A stretch of 64,000 nt of DNA from Loktanella sp. M215 (GTDB lineage Bacteria > Pseudomonadota > Alphaproteobacteria > Rhodobacterales > Rhodobacteraceae), in contig NZ_WMEA01000001.1 of assembly GCF_021735925.1 (NCBI RefSeq), positions 3,626,001 to 3,690,000 on the forward strand. Reading direction: 5' to 3'. Positions 26,887 through 35,766 of this stretch are shown here, piece after piece. Both the position numbers and the translations under genes were made by a program. Below the pieces are notes generated by a model. The model saw only the letters and a list, made by a program, of their open reading frames with translations. It ran no database searches and was not told the origin of the DNA. How positions within the stretch are numbered: position 1 is the first letter of the stretch; every line of letters starts with the position of its first letter.

Positions 26887-28056
26887 TCAGATCGTCGATG
26901 CGGCCTTGTCCAGCAGATCGACAGCGGTGGCGATGTCGGCGTCGGTCAGGTTCAGCGGTGGCAGCAGACGGATGACGTTGTCGGCGGCGGGGACCGTGAG
27001 GAGTCCCGCGTCGTAGCCCGCCTTGACGATGTCCGTGTTCGTGGCCTTGCACACGAGACCCAGCATGAGGCCAGAGCCGCGGACGCCGGTGAAGACGTCC
27101 GGATGGGCGGCAACCAGACCTTCGAGCTTCTGGCGCAGCAGGCCGGCCTTGCGGTTGACCTCGGCCAGGAAGGCGGGATCGGCGATGATGTCCATGACCG
27201 CGTTGCCGACGGCGCAGCCGAGCGGGTTGCCGCCGTAGGTGGAGCCGTGGGTGCCGGCGGTCATGCCGTCAGCCGCGTGTTCCGTGGCAAGGACGGCCCC
27301 AAGGGGGAAGCCGCCGCCGATGCCCTTGGCCACCATCATGATGTCGGGCGTGATGCCGGACCATTCATGGGCGAAGAGCTTGCCGGTCCGGCCGACGCCG
27401 CATTGCACCTCGTCGAAGATCAGCAGCAGGCCGTGTTCGTCACAGAGGTCGCGCAGACCCTTGAGGCACTGGTCGGGCACCGGGCGAATGCCGCCTTCGC
27501 CCTGCACGGGCTCGATCAGGATGGCAGCGAGGGTCGGGGATTTGGCGGCCTCGGTCAGCGCGTCGTGATCGCCGAAGGACAGATGCACGAAGCCGGGCAG
27601 CAGGGGGCCGAAGCCCTTGACCATCTTTTCCGAACCGGCGGCGGCGATGCCGGCGGAGGAGCGGCCATGGAAGCTGCCGGAAAAGGTGATGATGTCGGTG
27701 CGCTCTGGCTGGCCTGCGTCATAGAAGTGTTTGCGGGCCATCTTGACGGCGAGTTCGCAGGCCTCTGTGCCGGAGTTCGTGAAGAAGACCGTGTCGGCGA
27801 AGGTGTGTTCCACCAGTTGATCGGCCAGCCGCTGCTGCGCCGGGATCTGGTAAAGGTTGCTGACATGCCAGACGGCGTGTGCCTGATCGGTCAGCGCCTT
27901 GACCAGCGCAGGGTTGGCATGACCGAGGCTATTCACCGCGATGCCAGCGCCGAAGTCGAGGAAACGGCGGCCGTCCGTGGTTGTGAGCCAGGCGCCCTCG
28001 CCCTTTTCAAACGCCAGAGGCGCGCGGTTGTAGGTTGGTAGGATGGTCGGGATCAT
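26887..28056 (-). CDS. argD: Acetylornithine aminotransferase, 389 aa
   Basis: A class III PLP aminotransferase with the phosphate-binding SGTEACELAVKMAR, LLIFDEVQCGVGRTG and the Schiff-base Lys in MMVAKGIGGGFPLGA; length standard. It converts N-acetylglutamate semialdehyde to acetylornithine and may also serve in lysine synthesis. First gene of argD-argF. Upstream (28149-28204) lies a candidate leader peptide with three Arg codons overlapping a 12-bp hairpin. Confidence 0.95.
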   Translation of the reverse strand: MIPTILPTYNRAPLAFEKGEGAWLTTTDGRRFLDFGAGIAVNSLGHANPALVKALTDQAHAVWHVSNLYQIPAQQRLADQLVEHTFADTVFFTNSGTEACELAVKMARKHFYDAGQPERTDIITFSGSFHGRSSAGIAAAGSEKMVKGFGPLLPGFVHLSFGDHDALTEAAKSPTLAAILIEPVQGEGGIRPVPDQCLKGLRDLCDEHGLLLIFDEVQCGVGRTGKLFAHEWSGITPDIMMVAKGIGGGFPLGAVLATEHAADGMTAGTHGSTYGGNPLGCAVGNAVMDIIADPAFLAEVNRKAGLLRQKLEGLVAAHPDVFTGVRGSGLMLGLVCKATNTDIVKAGYDAGLLTVPAADNVIRLLPPLNLTDADIATAVDLLDKAASTI

Positions 28057-28148
28057 GGCAAAACGGCCCTTATGGCAAGCGTGAAGCCCGATTGATGCCC
28101 GTTGGGGGCGGTCGGGTCAACGATTTAGGGGAAAGAAACGGACGTGCA

Positions 28149-28176
28149 GACGCGGACGCTGTTCAGCGTCCGCGTC
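28149..28176 (-). promoter_or_regulatory. 12-bp hairpin overlapping the leader peptide; candidate attenuator of argDF
   Basis: On the minus strand GACGCGGACGCT, loop GAAC, AGCGTCCGCGTC: a perfect 12-bp stem. The 5' arm contains the last Arg codons of the leader ORF and the stop codon reaches the loop, so a translating ribosome would block the hairpin. The following sequence has TTTCTTT about 10 nt later rather than an immediate U run. It could also simply terminate the upstream permease transcript. Confidence 0.5.
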
Positions 28177-28204
28177 GGATCGCGAGAGGGGCACATGCGT
28201 TCAT
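28163..28204 (-). CDS. Candidate arginine leader peptide, 13 aa, upstream of argD
   Basis: The ORF encodes MNACAPLAIRRGR and stops. AAAGGAGG lies 3 nt before its ATG, the strongest Shine-Dalgarno sequence in the area, though the spacing is short. Three of the last four codons are Arg (CGA, CGC, CGC) and sit in the 5' arm of a 12-bp hairpin. It begins 39 nt after the stop of the ABC-2 permease and 106 nt before argD. Position, codon content and hairpin fit a ribosome-mediated attenuator sensing arginine, but no promoter is evident and I know of no described example, so this is a hypothesis. Confidence 0.5.
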   Translation of the reverse strand: MNACAPLAIRRGR

Positions 28205-28243
28205 GATCCTCCTTTAGCCTGTCCGGTGACGCAAGGGAAGGCC

Positions 28244-29077
28244 TTATGCCTTGAGGCGGTAGCCGCGGTCGAGCCAGCGCCAGACGATGCTGAGCACGAC
28301 GGCGTTGGCGGCCAGCACAACAACCAGACCCAGCCAGGGCGAGCTGTCGGAGACGCCGATCATGCCACGGCGCACACCGTCGATGATGTAGAAGAACGGG
28401 TTCGCGTGGGATGCGATGCGCATCGGTTCCGGCAGTGCGTCGATGCTGTAGAAGGTGCCCGACAGGAAGGACAGCGGCGTCACGAGGAAGTTCGAGATGG
28501 CCGACAACTGGTCGAACTTGTTGGCGAAGATACCCGCGATCATGCCCAGACCGCCCATGAACATCGACCCCAGCGTCACGAAGGTCAGCATCCAGAAGAT
28601 GTTCTGAATATGCACGCCAAGAAAGATCCACGACCCGGCGCCGATGACCGTGGCCACGATCAGGCCCCGCGCCACGGCGCCGAAGAGGTAGCCGAACAGC
28701 AGCTCTGACGCAGACAGCGGCGGCATCAGCGTGTCGACGATGTTGCCACCGACCTTGGCAGAGGCCAGCGAGGATGAGGTATTGGCAAAGGCGTTCTGGA
28801 TCACGGTCATGATCAGGATACCGGGGGCGAGGAAGGTCATGAAGGGCACGCCCATCACGTCGCCCCGCTGCGGCCCGATCGCGATGGTGAAGATCATAAG
28901 CAGAAGGCCTGCGTTGATCAGCGGCGCCATGACGGTCTGACTCCAGACGTTGAGGAAGCGCTGCACCTCGCGTTGGGCGAGCGTCCGGGTCCCTTCCCAG
29001 TTCACGCGACCGAAGCGGCGCACGCCCATCGCTGATTTCGGGGCGGTGGCGCTGGCTGTGGCCGTTTGGTCGGTCAT
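28244..29077 (-). CDS. ABC-2 type transporter permease, 277 aa
   Basis: Six hydrophobic segments and the ABC-2 family pattern, including FLSGTFYSIDALPEPMR and HANPFFYIIDGVRRGM near the C-terminus, as in polysaccharide/drug exporters such as NodJ and YadH. It would need an ATPase partner, which is not next to it in the window. The start at 29077 has AAAGGAAA before it; the frame extends ten codons further without a better site. Divergent from gcrA. Confidence 0.88.
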   Translation of the reverse strand: MTDQTATASATAPKSAMGVRRFGRVNWEGTRTLAQREVQRFLNVWSQTVMAPLINAGLLLMIFTIAIGPQRGDVMGVPFMTFLAPGILIMTVIQNAFANTSSSLASAKVGGNIVDTLMPPLSASELLFGYLFGAVARGLIVATVIGAGSWIFLGVHIQNIFWMLTFVTLGSMFMGGLGMIAGIFANKFDQLSAISNFLVTPLSFLSGTFYSIDALPEPMRIASHANPFFYIIDGVRRGMIGVSDSSPWLGLVVVLAANAVVLSIVWRWLDRGYRLKA

Positions 29078-29212
29078 GACAGTTTTCCTTTGTCTTATAG
29101 GGTGCAATCGGGTCGCGGTCCTTCACTTCCCCTGTCCCAGTGCTTAGAATAGGGGATCGAGAGATTAGACAAGGCCCCGCGTCCGAGATGGGGCCAGAGT
29201 GAAGGAAGCCAT

Positions 29213-29815
29213 ATGTCCTGGACAGACGAACGCGTCGATACCCTCAAGCGCATGTGGGGCGAAGGGCAATCTGCCAGCCAGATCGCAAAAGAGCTGGGCG
29301 GTGTCACCCGCAACGCCGTGATCGGCAAGGTCCACCGGCTGGGCCTGTCGAACCGCGCCGGTGCCGGTGCGGCCGAGCCCGCAGAGGCGGCCCCTGCCCC
29401 CGTCGAGGCGCCGGTCGAGGAAAAGCCGCAGATGCGCACGGAGTCGGCCACGCCACAACGTGCGCCGAAACCCGACCCCGACGCCGAGGAAGTGGTCGAG
29501 CTGGACGAGAACGGCATACCCATCAGTGCCGCGCGCCGCGCGATCATTCCCGCGGGGCAACCGCTGCCGCCGCAACCCTCTGCCAACGAGATCAGCCCCG
29601 AGGCGCTGGCCAAGGTGAACGAGGTCGAGAAGACCGCCAAGAAGATCGGCCTGATGGAGCTGACCGAGAAGACCTGCAAATGGCCCGTGGGCGACCCCGC
29701 GACGCCGGATTTCTGGTTCTGCGGTCTGCCCACACAGCAAGGCAAACCCTATTGCGAGGCGCATGTGGGCGTTGCGTTCCAGCCGATGTCATCGCGCCGC
29801 GACCGACGCCGCTGA
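29213..29815 (+). CDS. gcrA: GcrA cell-cycle regulator, 200 aa
   Basis: The N-terminal helix-turn-helix reads MSWTDERVDTLKRMWGEGQS with QIAKELGGVTRNAVIGKVHR, the GcrA signature. A long Ala/Pro/Glu-rich linker (about residues 50-130) leads to the C-terminal sigma-interacting domain with TCKWPVGDP and FCGLP...YCEAH. In alphaproteobacteria GcrA works with CcrM-methylated GANTC sites and sigma70 to control cell-cycle genes. AAGGAAG precedes the start and a strong terminator follows. Confidence 0.96.
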   Translation: MSWTDERVDTLKRMWGEGQSASQIAKELGGVTRNAVIGKVHRLGLSNRAGAGAAEPAEAAPAPVEAPVEEKPQMRTESATPQRAPKPDPDAEEVVELDENGIPISAARRAIIPAGQPLPPQPSANEISPEALAKVNEVEKTAKKIGLMELTEKTCKWPVGDPATPDFWFCGLPTQQGKPYCEAHVGVAFQPMSSRRDRRR

Positions 29816-29839
29816 CAGCCTGACATCTGATCCGACCTC

Positions 29840-29870
29840 AAACGCCGCATCCCGCTGGATGCGGCGTTTT
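29840..29870 (+). terminator. Rho-independent terminator of gcrA
   Basis: AAACGCCGCATCC pairs perfectly with GGATGCGGCGTTT around a CGCT loop, followed by TGTTTT. Confidence 0.9.
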
Positions 29871-29996
29871 GTTTTGCGGCGGCAAGACCGGCGGTCTTTG
29901 GCCGGATTTCCCGTCGTCGGGCCGCATCGGCTTGATAAATGCTTTGGCCCGCCCAGCTTTGATGAAAGCGGAATTTTTGCGGATCGGGAGATTTCC

Positions 29997-30770
29997 ATGA
30001 CCAAACTTGCACTCATCACTGGCGCGTCGTCTGGGATCGGCGCGGAATTTGCGCGCATTCACGCCCGGCGCGGCGGCGACATGATCATCGTTGCGCGCCG
30101 CACCGAGGCGCTGGAAGCGCTGAAGGCCGAACTGGAGGCATCGGAGGGTGTCTCGGTGCGGGTGATGCCGGCGGACCTGACCGACCCGCAGGCCGTGACC
30201 GACCTGTGCGCGGCCGTCCGGTCGGAACCGATCGAGATCCTGATCAACAACGCGGGCTTTGGTGGACAGGGCGCGCATGTCGACCGCGATCTGGCAAAAG
30301 AGCAGGCGATGATCGACCTGAACGTCAAGGCGCTGGTGGCCCTGTGCCACGCGGTCGGTGGCGTCATGGCACAGCGCGGCAAGGGGCGGATCCTGAATGT
30401 GGGATCAAGCGCGGGCATGATGCCCGGTCCCATGCAGGCCGTCTATTTCGCGACCAAGGCCTTCGTGCGCAGCTACTCCATGGCGCTGGCAGAAGAGTTG
30501 CGCGACCGCGGCGTCACGGTGACCGTACTGGCCCCCGGATACGTCGAGACGGAATTCGCCGAGACTGCCGACCTGAACGGCACGGCACTGGTCAAGGGTG
30601 GCGGCAAGTCACCCGCCAGCGTGGCTAAATTCGGCTACGAGCAGATGACCGCAGGTCGTCTGCATGTCATCAACGAAGGCCTGATGGGATTCGCGCTGAA
30701 CTGGATCGTGCCGCTGGTCCCGCACCGCCTGATGCTCAGGATGGTGCGCAAGATGCAGACCAAGGCCTAG
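29997..30770 (+). CDS. Short-chain dehydrogenase/reductase, 257 aa
   Basis: A classical SDR: TGASSGIG cofactor motif (residues 8-15), NNAG, active-site Ser in NVGSSAG and the YxxxK pair in YFATK. The C-terminal hydrophobic stretch (LMGFALNWIVPLVPHRLM) resembles membrane-associated SDRs of the DltE/YqjQ group. Substrate unknown. GGGAG lies before the ATG. Its TAG stop shares a CTAG with the stop of the convergent EEP gene. Confidence 0.9.
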   Translation: MTKLALITGASSGIGAEFARIHARRGGDMIIVARRTEALEALKAELEASEGVSVRVMPADLTDPQAVTDLCAAVRSEPIEILINNAGFGGQGAHVDRDLAKEQAMIDLNVKALVALCHAVGGVMAQRGKGRILNVGSSAGMMPGPMQAVYFATKAFVRSYSMALAEELRDRGVTVTVLAPGYVETEFAETADLNGTALVKGGGKSPASVAKFGYEQMTAGRLHVINEGLMGFALNWIVPLVPHRLMLRMVRKMQTKA

Positions 30771-31864
30771 TTTTCGTCTTCCCAGTCGGACCCGATCGCC
30801 TCGCGCGTGGTGTTCTTCTCGCGGTCGATCATGTCGGTGATCTCCTCCATGTCTTCGGCGGTGGCGGTGTCTGGCCGCGTCTCGGCGGCCTCGACCGGGG
30901 TCAGCAGCAGCTTGAAATACATCGGAAAGTGATCCGATCCGTTCTTGGCCTCGCGCCGCATGTCCAGCAGGCGGAACTGCGCGTCGTGGAACAGGTGATC
31001 CAGCGGCCAGCGCATCCACGGCATCGTGGCGCTGAAGGTATTGTAGAATCCGCGCCCGACGCGCGGGTCGAGCAGGCCGGAGACCTGCTGGAACCGGCGC
31101 GTGGTGATCGACCACGCCACGTCGTTCAGGTCGCCCGACACGATGGCGGGCAGTGGATCGTCGCGTACCTCGATGGCGACGGCCGACATCTCGGCGTCGC
31201 GGCCTTCGGTATCCTGATAGGGCACGGGGGGTTCGGGATGGACGACGTAAAGCCGGAACGCCAGACCGTCGGCCAGCGGCACGCGGGTCCGCAGGGACGG
31301 CACGCCATCGACGACCTTTTCGCGGAACTGCGCGTCCTCCAGCGGCAGGCGGCTGTAGACGGCCATGCCGTAGCCGGTGTCCAGCGGCCTCAGCTGCTGG
31401 TGCGGATAGAGGTCGGACAGTTCGTGCAAAGCGTCGATCCACTCCTGATCGACTTCCAGCGCCATCAGGATATCCGGCCGCACGCGACGGGTCTGCGCGA
31501 TCAGGTGATGGTATGCGCGGTTGGACTTCTTGACGTTGGCCGCCAGCAGGCTGACGCTGCGCGAGTCGGACACGTCCTCGCCCTTGCGCGGACGCAGGGA
31601 CTGCTTGTGCCAGATCGGCAGGTAGCGTCCGATGTGAAAGAATTGCGCGACGGACGCCGCGATCATCAGGCCGAAGATCCAGGGCCAGGCGGGTGGTTCG
31701 AACCACCAGGTCACGGCGATCAGCAGCAGCGCCAGAAAAAGGATCTGCTGGCGCGGGAAATCGGCGCTGCGGATGAAACCGTGTGACATGCGCGAAAACG
31801 GGAGGAGTGTGACGAAAACAACGATCGCTGCGCCCAACCAGAGCAATACTTCTGTCAAGATCAT
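30767..31864 (-). CDS. Membrane-anchored endonuclease/exonuclease/phosphatase (EEP) family protein, 365 aa
   Basis: Two or three N-terminal membrane helices (about residues 5-22 and 42-75) are followed by an EEP domain: [10 protein letters not shown], the Glu of [10 protein letters not shown], the SGDLNDVAW motif and a C-terminal [10 protein letters not shown]. This layout is typical of inner-membrane EEP proteins of unknown substrate, with the catalytic domain likely outside the cytoplasm. The C-terminal 40 residues are acidic and probably disordered. Convergent with the SDR, sharing the stop tetranucleotide CTAG. Confidence 0.88.
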   Translation of the reverse strand: MILTEVLLWLGAAIVVFVTLLPFSRMSHGFIRSADFPRQQILFLALLLIAVTWWFEPPAWPWIFGLMIAASVAQFFHIGRYLPIWHKQSLRPRKGEDVSDSRSVSLLAANVKKSNRAYHHLIAQTRRVRPDILMALEVDQEWIDALHELSDLYPHQQLRPLDTGYGMAVYSRLPLEDAQFREKVVDGVPSLRTRVPLADGLAFRLYVVHPEPPVPYQDTEGRDAEMSAVAIEVRDDPLPAIVSGDLNDVAWSITTRRFQQVSGLLDPRVGRGFYNTFSATMPWMRWPLDHLFHDAQFRLLDMRREAKNGSDHFPMYFKLLLTPVEAAETRPDTATAEDMEEITDMIDREKNTTREAIGSDWEDEN

Positions 31865-31993
31865 TGCCTATTGTACCGCTCTGCATTGTGTTTCGCGACG
31901 CATCAACGCACGGATCGACGGTTTGCTCCAGCCCCCTTTCACAGGTCACGCGGCGCCCCTTTTCGCGGACGGCCCATCGGGATAGAAGGACCC

Positions 31994-33382
31994 ATGACAC
32001 AGAACCCGCCAGAGCTGCGCCCCGACCTCGCCCGTGCCCGCGTCACGGATGCCCCCCGCCCCGGCCAGCCGACCATCGGCATGGTCTCCTTGGGCTGTCC
32101 CAAGGCGCTGGTGGACTCAGAGCGGATCCTGACCCGCCTGCGCGCCGAGGGCTACGCCATCAGCGCCGACTACGCGGGTGCTGAGGCTGTGATCGTGAAC
32201 ACCTGCGGGTTTCTGGACAGCGCCAAAGCCGAAAGCCTTGATGCCATCGGCGAGGCGCTGCAGGAAAACGGCCGCGTGATCGTGACGGGCTGTCTGGGGG
32301 CGGAGCCGGATTATATCCGCGAACATCACCCCAAGATCCTCGCCGTCACCGGTCCGCAGCAATACGAACAGGTGCTGGACGCGGTGCATCTGGCGGTCCC
32401 GCCGTCGCCCGATCCCTTCATTGACCTGCTGCCCGCGACGGGCGTCTCTCTGACGCCGCGGCATTACAGTTACCTCAAGATTTCAGAGGGTTGCAACCAT
32501 AAGTGCAAGTTCTGCATTATCCCCGACATGCGCGGCCGTCTGGCATCGCGCCCCGCCCACGCCGTGCTCCGCGAGGCGGAAAAGCTGGTCGAGGCGGGCG
32601 TGCGCGAACTGCTGGTGATCTCTCAGGACACCTCTGCCTACGGTCTTGATCGCAAGTATGACCTGAACCCGTGGAAGGGTGGCGAGGTGCGCAGCCATGT
32701 GACCGATCTGGCCCGCGAGTTGGGGCAGCTCGGCGCCTGGGTGCGGCTGCACTACGTCTATCCCTACCCCCATGTGCGCGACCTGATCCCGCTGATGGCC
32801 GACCCCGCGTCGGGCGTGCTGCCCTACCTCGATATCCCGTTCCAGCACTCCCACCCGGACGTGTTGAAGCGGATGGCGCGGCCTGCCGCCGGGTCGAAGA
32901 CGCTGGAGGAGATCGCGGCCTGGCGCGCGATCTGCCCCGACATCACCCTGCGGTCGACCTTCATCGTGGGCTACCCGGGAGAGACCGAGGCCGAATTCCA
33001 GCACCTGCTGGACTGGCTGGACGAAGCGCAACTCGACCGCGTCGGCTGCTTTCAATACGAAAACGTCGCCGGTGCCCGGTCCAACGCCCTGCCCGACCAC
33101 GTGGCGGCAGAGGTCAAGCAGGACCGCTGGGACCGCTTCATGGCGAAGGCGCAGGCGATTTCCGCCGCCAAGCTGGAGGCGAAGGTCGGCCGCGTGCTGG
33201 AGGTCATCGTGGACGACATCGACGCAGACGGCATCGCGACCTGCCGCACCTGGGCCGACGCACCCGAGATCGACGGCAACCTGTTCATCGACGAAGGCGC
33301 CGAGGGGCTGTCGGTCGGAGACGTGGTGAAGGTCACGGTGGATGAAGCGGGGGAGTATGATTTGTGGGGTGCTTTAGCTTAA
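31994..33382 (+). CDS. rimO: Ribosomal protein S12 methylthiotransferase RimO, 462 aa
   Basis: Radical-SAM methylthiotransferase: N-terminal UPF0004 domain with [17 protein letters not shown] and TGCLGAEP Cys residues for one cluster, the radical [14 protein letters not shown] triad for the second, and a C-terminal TRAM domain. It modifies an Asp of ribosomal protein S12. GAAGGA precedes the ATG at 31994. The last 19 bp overlap the putative GTG start of an AT-rich gene in another frame. Confidence 0.96.
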   Translation: MTQNPPELRPDLARARVTDAPRPGQPTIGMVSLGCPKALVDSERILTRLRAEGYAISADYAGAEAVIVNTCGFLDSAKAESLDAIGEALQENGRVIVTGCLGAEPDYIREHHPKILAVTGPQQYEQVLDAVHLAVPPSPDPFIDLLPATGVSLTPRHYSYLKISEGCNHKCKFCIIPDMRGRLASRPAHAVLREAEKLVEAGVRELLVISQDTSAYGLDRKYDLNPWKGGEVRSHVTDLARELGQLGAWVRLHYVYPYPHVRDLIPLMADPASGVLPYLDIPFQHSHPDVLKRMARPAAGSKTLEEIAAWRAICPDITLRSTFIVGYPGETEAEFQHLLDWLDEAQLDRVGCFQYENVAGARSNALPDHVAAEVKQDRWDRFMAKAQAISAAKLEAKVGRVLEVIVDDIDADGIATCRTWADAPEIDGNLFIDEGAEGLSVGDVVKVTVDEAGEYDLWGALA

Positions 33383-34077
33383 ACTATAATTTTCCTGATA
33401 CAAATGACGGGCTCAGAAGAGCAATCAAGCAGGCAGAGAAAATTTGCAGGAAGTCAGTTCCATCTACATTTAGCTTAACCGATTTCTGCTTTACCGGCCT
33501 TTTGCACGCGATTACGGAAATCGGTAAATCTATTCTTATACTCTGCAAGAACGGCCGACATCATGATGCGGGTATTCTTTTAAGATCACAGATGGAGCAT
33601 CTAATTTCACTCATGGTGCTGGAAAAGGACTCAAGGTATACAAATACACTTCTCTTGGAGAACGCAAAATCAATAAGAACGGCCCTCAAACAAGCGGAAA
33701 GCGGCAATCCATTTGCCGAAGGTATCTCGGACCTACCAAACTTTGAGCAAAACCTATTAAATTGGCAGCATACTTATGAAGACCTCTCAAGGAATGGAGC
33801 AAAGTCTCGCAGTTTTCAGGATTTGTTCAATAAAGCTGGTTTAGCAGACCTCTACGAGACGGGTTATAGGTCTTTAAGTAGCCTAGTCCATCCATCGATC
33901 TCGGGGATACAAAAACGTTCGCTTAGGATTGACTTAATTAAGGATTCGGTAGAGTTTGATTTAAGGCTGGCGGCTCCGGAGGAGACCGTCTACCTCGTAC
34001 TTAATTCGTCTATTTCGGCTATATGCCAGGCCACCCAAATCATTGCCTCCCGGATGAACGGCTCCGCCAACGCTTAA
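33364..34077 (+). CDS. AT-rich DUF5677-like protein, about 237 aa, probably acquired
   Basis: The base composition changes sharply right at the end of rimO: AT-rich codons such as AAA, ATT, TTA and CTT are common here and rare in all neighbours. The protein is helical, with [16 protein letters not shown] and [14 protein letters not shown] resembling the DUF5677 family (R..xE and H-P motifs), whose function is unknown and which often turns up in variable regions. The start is uncertain: the frame opens with GTG 33364 inside rimO and lacks a good RBS or an ATG before residue 81. It could be N-terminally truncated. Confidence 0.7.
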   Translation: MGCFSLNYNFPDTNDGLRRAIKQAEKICRKSVPSTFSLTDFCFTGLLHAITEIGKSILILCKNGRHHDAGILLRSQMEHLISLMVLEKDSRYTNTLLLENAKSIRTALKQAESGNPFAEGISDLPNFEQNLLNWQHTYEDLSRNGAKSRSFQDLFNKAGLADLYETGYRSLSSLVHPSISGIQKRSLRIDLIKDSVEFDLRLAAPEETVYLVLNSSISAICQATQIIASRMNGSANA

Positions 34078-34086
34078 GCATTCTGT

Positions 34087-34434
34087 CTACATTTCATCCA
34101 AATAAATCCGCACAGCATCCTGCACCCGCCTGAACCGGTCTCCGCCCAGATGGACACCGCCAAACCAGCGGGTGACGACGATGATGTGGCCTTCCAGCCC
34201 GTCGCGTTCCAGCATGCGCAGGATGACGAGGCCGGCGCCGGCTTCTCCGTCGTCGTTCTTGACGGGGCCGTCGGGCAGCAGCAGGCCCCAGGTGTTGTGG
34301 GTCGCCTTCGCGAACTTCTTGTTGCGGCAGAGCGTCTTAACGAAAGTCTTCGCCTCCTCGACCGACGCGACAGGTCCGCCGGAGACGGCGTATTTCGACC
34401 CGCGGTCGGTCAGGGCGTTGGCGATGATCTTCAT
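34087..34434 (-). CDS. IMPACT/YigZ family protein, 115 aa
   Basis: The UPF0029 N-terminal (IMPACT) domain is complete: SVEEAKTFVKTL, GEAGAGLVILRML and VTRWFGGVHLGGDRFRRVQD. Only the first domain of YigZ is present; the C-terminal EF-G-like domain is missing, as in the short form of the family. Role unclear; relatives are linked to translation control. Ends 9 bp past the stop of the convergent AT-rich gene. Confidence 0.87.
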   Translation of the reverse strand: MKIIANALTDRGSKYAVSGGPVASVEEAKTFVKTLCRNKKFAKATHNTWGLLLPDGPVKNDDGEAGAGLVILRMLERDGLEGHIIVVTRWFGGVHLGGDRFRRVQDAVRIYLDEM

Positions 34435-34473
34435 GGGGTGGTGATGCGGCAGGCCGGGGTCTGCCGCAAGGGT

Positions 34474-35004
34474 CTAGTGCGTGTAGGTGACGCCCGTTGC
34501 GATGGCATTGGCGAGTGAGGTCTCGGCCCATGTCCCGCGGCCACCGCGCATCCGGATCTCGGTCAGTTGCGCCAGCGCGCCGTCGTCCGCCCCCTGTTCC
34601 ACCAGCGCCTGGCCCATGTAGGACCGGGTCAGCAGGTTGTCGGGGTTCACGGCGAGCGCCTTGGCGTAGAAAGCCATCCCACCGGCCATGTCGCCGGATT
34701 TGCGCGTGGCGAAGCCGCGGTAGGTGATGACCATGTCGTCCGTCTGGTCCTGCATCGTGTCGAGCACGCGCAGGGCGTCGGCATAGCGCCCGGCGTAGGC
34801 CAGTTCGCGCACATCGTTCAGGCGCGCGTTGTCGTCGTTGGTCGATTCCTCCGGCGGCAGGCAGGTTTTCGTCGCAAGGTCGAAGACGAGGCCATCGGCG
34901 CAGGTCTGCGTGGTGGCCGTCGGCTTGGGCGGCGCGGGGTCCGCGGATCCGGCGGCAAAGGCCAGCGTGGGGCAGAGAGACAGGGCAAGGAGGGCGAGGC
35001 GCAT
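34474..35004 (-). CDS. Secreted TPR protein, 176 aa
   Basis: A signal peptide (MRLALLALSLCPTLAFAAGS) and two to three TPR-like helical pairs (AYAGRYADALRVLDTMQDQ; GGMAFYAKALAVNPDN; the following LVEQGADDGALAQLTEIR). A Cys pair (CADGLVFDLATKTC) lies in the N-terminal part and could form a disulfide in the periplasm. CGGAGA precedes the ATG at 35004; the frame is open well upstream without support. Function unknown. Confidence 0.8.
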   Translation of the reverse strand: MRLALLALSLCPTLAFAAGSADPAPPKPTATTQTCADGLVFDLATKTCLPPEESTNDDNARLNDVRELAYAGRYADALRVLDTMQDQTDDMVITYRGFATRKSGDMAGGMAFYAKALAVNPDNLLTRSYMGQALVEQGADDGALAQLTEIRMRGGRGTWAETSLANAIATGVTYTH

Positions 35005-35109
35005 GGGATTCTCCGGTCTGAACGCGGTCATCTTAGCGGGGCCTTGCGCGGGACGGGTGTGACCCATGGTCACGGGTGTCAGACGGCGAAATGATCCTAG
35101 ATTAAAGTT

Positions 35110-35766
35110 ATGAACCTGCCTCTTGATGCCTACCCCGACTATGCCCGCTCTGAGCGGATCGCCGACGGCACGCTGCATGCGCTTGGCGTGGCCTTTGCGC
35201 TGGCGGGGGCCGTGGCCCTGCTGGGCTGGGCCGCGCGCAGCGTCGATGCCGGGCAGTTGACCGCCCTGACGGTCTATGGCGTGGCGCTGGTCGCGACCTT
35301 CACCGCATCGGCGCTCTATCACATGTCACCGTGGAAGAGATTGCGCCCGACCCTGCGGCGGATCGATCACGCGGCCATTTACCTCAAGATCGCGGGCACC
35401 TTCACGCCGCTGGCAGTGATGATCGGCACAGGTTTCGCCTATGGCGTGCTAGCGCTGGTCTGGGCCATGGCGCTGTGGGGGATGACGCACAAGCTGTTCT
35501 TCTGGCGGGTGCCTGGACGGTTCGGTCCGGCGCTTTACTTGATGATGGGCTGGCTGGGCGTGTTGCTGATCCCGGCGATCGCGACCCTGCTGCCGGCCCA
35601 TGCGCTGGCGCTGCTGGCCGCGGGCGGGCTGTTGTATACCGCCGGCGTGATCTTTTTCAGTTGGGAAAGCCTGAAATTTTCCAACGCGATCTGGCACGGC
35701 TTCGTACTGGCTGCCTCGGTCTGCTTTTTCAGCGGCATCTTCATCGGCGCCGCAGCGCTGACCTAG
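35110..35766 (+). CDS. PAQR/hemolysin III family membrane protein (TrhA-like), 218 aa
   Basis: Seven membrane helices with the PAQR zinc-site residues: ASALYHMSPW, RIDHAAIYLKIAGTFTP and WHGFVL. Members are called hemolysin III but bacterial TrhA influences membrane fluidity. Length standard. The TAG stop shares CTAG with the convergent M48 gene. Confidence 0.92.
   Translation: MNLPLDAYPDYARSERIADGTLHALGVAFALAGAVALLGWAARSVDAGQLTALTVYGVALVATFTASALYHMSPWKRLRPTLRRIDHAAIYLKIAGTFTPLAVMIGTGFAYGVLALVWAMALWGMTHKLFFWRVPGRFGPALYLMMGWLGVLLIPAIATLLPAHALALLAAGGLLYTAGVIFFSWESLKFSNAIWHGFVLAASVCFFSGIFIGAAALT

Noticed and set aside
28057..28140. TTGACC near 28120 (minus strand) as an argD promoter
   Set aside because: The matching -10 at the right distance is poor (CATCAA), so it is not annotated.
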